Shown: positions 63,529 through 64,000 of the stretch, in pieces
Layout: every line of letters starts with the position of its first letter
How positions within the stretch are numbered: position 1 is the first letter of the stretch
NCBI RefSeq assembly: GCF_014596975.1
Contig: NZ_JACVXD010000002.1
Span: forward strand, 768,418-832,417
Length of the DNA stretch: 64,000 nt
Direction of reading: 5' to 3'
DNA from: Aestuariibaculum marinum
Lineage (GTDB): Bacteria > Bacteroidota > Bacteroidia > Flavobacteriales > Flavobacteriaceae
The notes under the pieces: generated by a model
What the model was told of the DNA's origin: nothing
Database searches by the model: none
Seen by the model: only the letters and a program-made list of their open reading frames with translations
Position numbers and translations under genes: made by a program

Positions 63529-63795
63529 TTAGCTGAGTATTCCGAAAGTCAACAAACAACATATAATAAAAGAATTCATTATGTGTGTGCCGGCTATATT
63601 CTTTTCGGTTTTCGGGCTGTTGGTTAAATCTCTATTATGAACTGTACTTCCGCAGGCATAATTCATCTCTTGCATGATTTTCGGAATTTTTAATCCCGGT
63701 AATTCCCAAATGGGATTTGTTGTACAACACAAACCAACATCGGGAGTTAGTGCAGCTTCTTTGTAAACATTGTGGGTAGTTTCAAGGTAACTCAT
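63529..63795 (-). pseudogene. Truncated methyltransferase remnant (ArsM-like N-terminus)
   Basis: The first 62 residues from the Met at 63795 (MSYLETTHNVYKEAALTPDV, then GLCCTTNPIWELPGLKIP and MNYACGSTVHNRDLTNSPK) match what I recall as the N-terminus of a Flavobacteriia methyltransferase with a GLCCT motif, often found with arsenic genes. After residue 62 (about 63610) the match stops and the frame ends at 63529 with unrelated sequence; the SAM-binding GVGGG region is absent. So only the N-terminal fifth or so remains. The Cys pair (GLCC) may have been the metal or arsenic site. The same-strand frame extends upstream to 63825, but the conserved start is 63795. Confidence 0.65.
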
Positions 63796-63875
63796 AAGGT
63801 GAGTTGTATAAAATCTAAGTCCCAAAGATGTTGTGAAAATAACAGATTTGGATGAGTTTTTATTGGTTTCAAATT

Positions 63876-63905
63876 AGGGTCTAAAACCCTGCAATTTCAT
63901 TGCAG
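63876..63905. repeat. Two adjacent stem-loops, candidate left end of an IS200/IS605 element
   Basis: AGGGT/ACCCT (63876-63890) and CTGCAAT/ATTGCAG (63889-63905) lie 35-60 bases before a transposase-like start. IS200/IS605 elements lack inverted terminal repeats but carry subterminal hairpins, which fits. Confidence 0.5.
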
Positions 63906-63939
63906 CACTTTAGTGATATAAAAATTATATCTTTATGAT

Positions 63940-64000
63940 ATGTCAGAATATCAGCGAAGAGGATCTCATACAGTTAGTCATTTGAGTTGTCATATAGTTT
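63940..64000 (+). mobile_element. tnpA: Start of an IS200/IS605-type transposase (TnpA), cut by window end
   Basis: Twenty codons are visible, beginning MSEYQRRGSHTVSHLSCHIV. This resembles the N-terminus of IS200-like TnpA proteins (HTV-LxxHxVWVTKYR pattern), single-strand Y1 transposases. The rest, including the HUH and Tyr motifs, lies beyond the window. Hairpins of the expected kind precede it. Confidence 0.6.

Noticed and set aside
1..64000. CRISPR arrays, tRNA or rRNA genes, rolling-circle origins
   Set aside because: No regularly spaced identical repeats or recognisable RNA-gene sequences were seen on either strand; this is by reading only, so short tRNAs could have been missed.

Overview
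The window looks like the chromosome of a marine member of the Flavobacteriaceae (Bacteroidota). Supporting signs are low GC, no Shine-Dalgarno sequences, -7 boxes of the Bacteroidota type (TAnnTTTG), many lipoproteins with a Cys near residue 15-23, a Nudix-type arabinose regulator, a mevalonate-pathway block, and carbohydrate-active enzymes typical of algal polysaccharide degraders. No rRNA, tRNA or CRISPR array was found by reading.

Left part (1-20502, all + strand): this is the right-hand end of a polysaccharide utilisation locus. It has a GH78 alpha-L-rhamnosidase (cut by the window edge), a sialidase-like/TIM-barrel fusion lipoprotein, an unclassified GH67/GH20-N-like lipoprotein and two GH2 lipoproteins, then an AraC regulator. 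An eight-gene oxidative deoxy-sugar operon follows: UxaA-type dehydratase, Zn-alcohol dehydrogenase, two SDR dehydrogenases, FAH-family hydrolase, lactonase, FucP-type symporter and mutarotase. Together these would import L-fucose or L-rhamnose and oxidise it to pyruvate plus lactate. No SusC/SusD pair lies in the window; it may lie to the left.

20503-29872: an L-arabinose/pentose regulon with transketolase, transaldolase, AraR (Nudix plus winged helix), ribulokinase, epimerase, Na+ symporter and arabinose isomerase. Two matching 19-bp inverted repeats (AAGTGT-N7-ACACTT) sit just upstream of the -7 boxes of its two transcription units and are the best operator candidates in the window.

29873-48460: mostly housekeeping genes. 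There is a methionine sulfoxide reductase B-A-SelO redox operon, a GAF protein, an HD-Pycsar transmembrane effector fusion, and a very large outer-membrane phosphatase/kinase-like/beta-barrel protein. These are followed by TesB thioesterase, a glycerophosphodiesterase, a flavoprotein, mevalonate decarboxylase and kinase, a UbiA prenyltransferase, and an RluB-like protein whose catalytic Asp is replaced by Gly.

48461-52048: a possible 50-residue small protein, a short-form arginine decarboxylase, a deoxyhypusine-synthase-like protein and two small unknown proteins. 52095-60182: a glycan cluster with a GT-C mannosyltransferase-like protein, a GH63-like glucosidase, a cellulose/mannan-synthase-like GT2, a dolichol-phosphate-mannose-synthase-like GT2, a small vicinal-Cys membrane protein and a GH113-like lipoprotein. 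60294-64000: a PPP phosphatase, a carboxypeptidase-regulatory-domain protein, a fatty acid hydroxylase, a truncated methyltransferase remnant and, at the very edge, the start of an IS200/IS605-type transposase.

The most promising unexplained items are the tripartite phosphatase/kinase-like/barrel protein, the orphan HD-PycTM protein, the sialidase/TIM-barrel fusion, the twin AraR operators, the Asp-less RluB and the small ORF upstream of speA.
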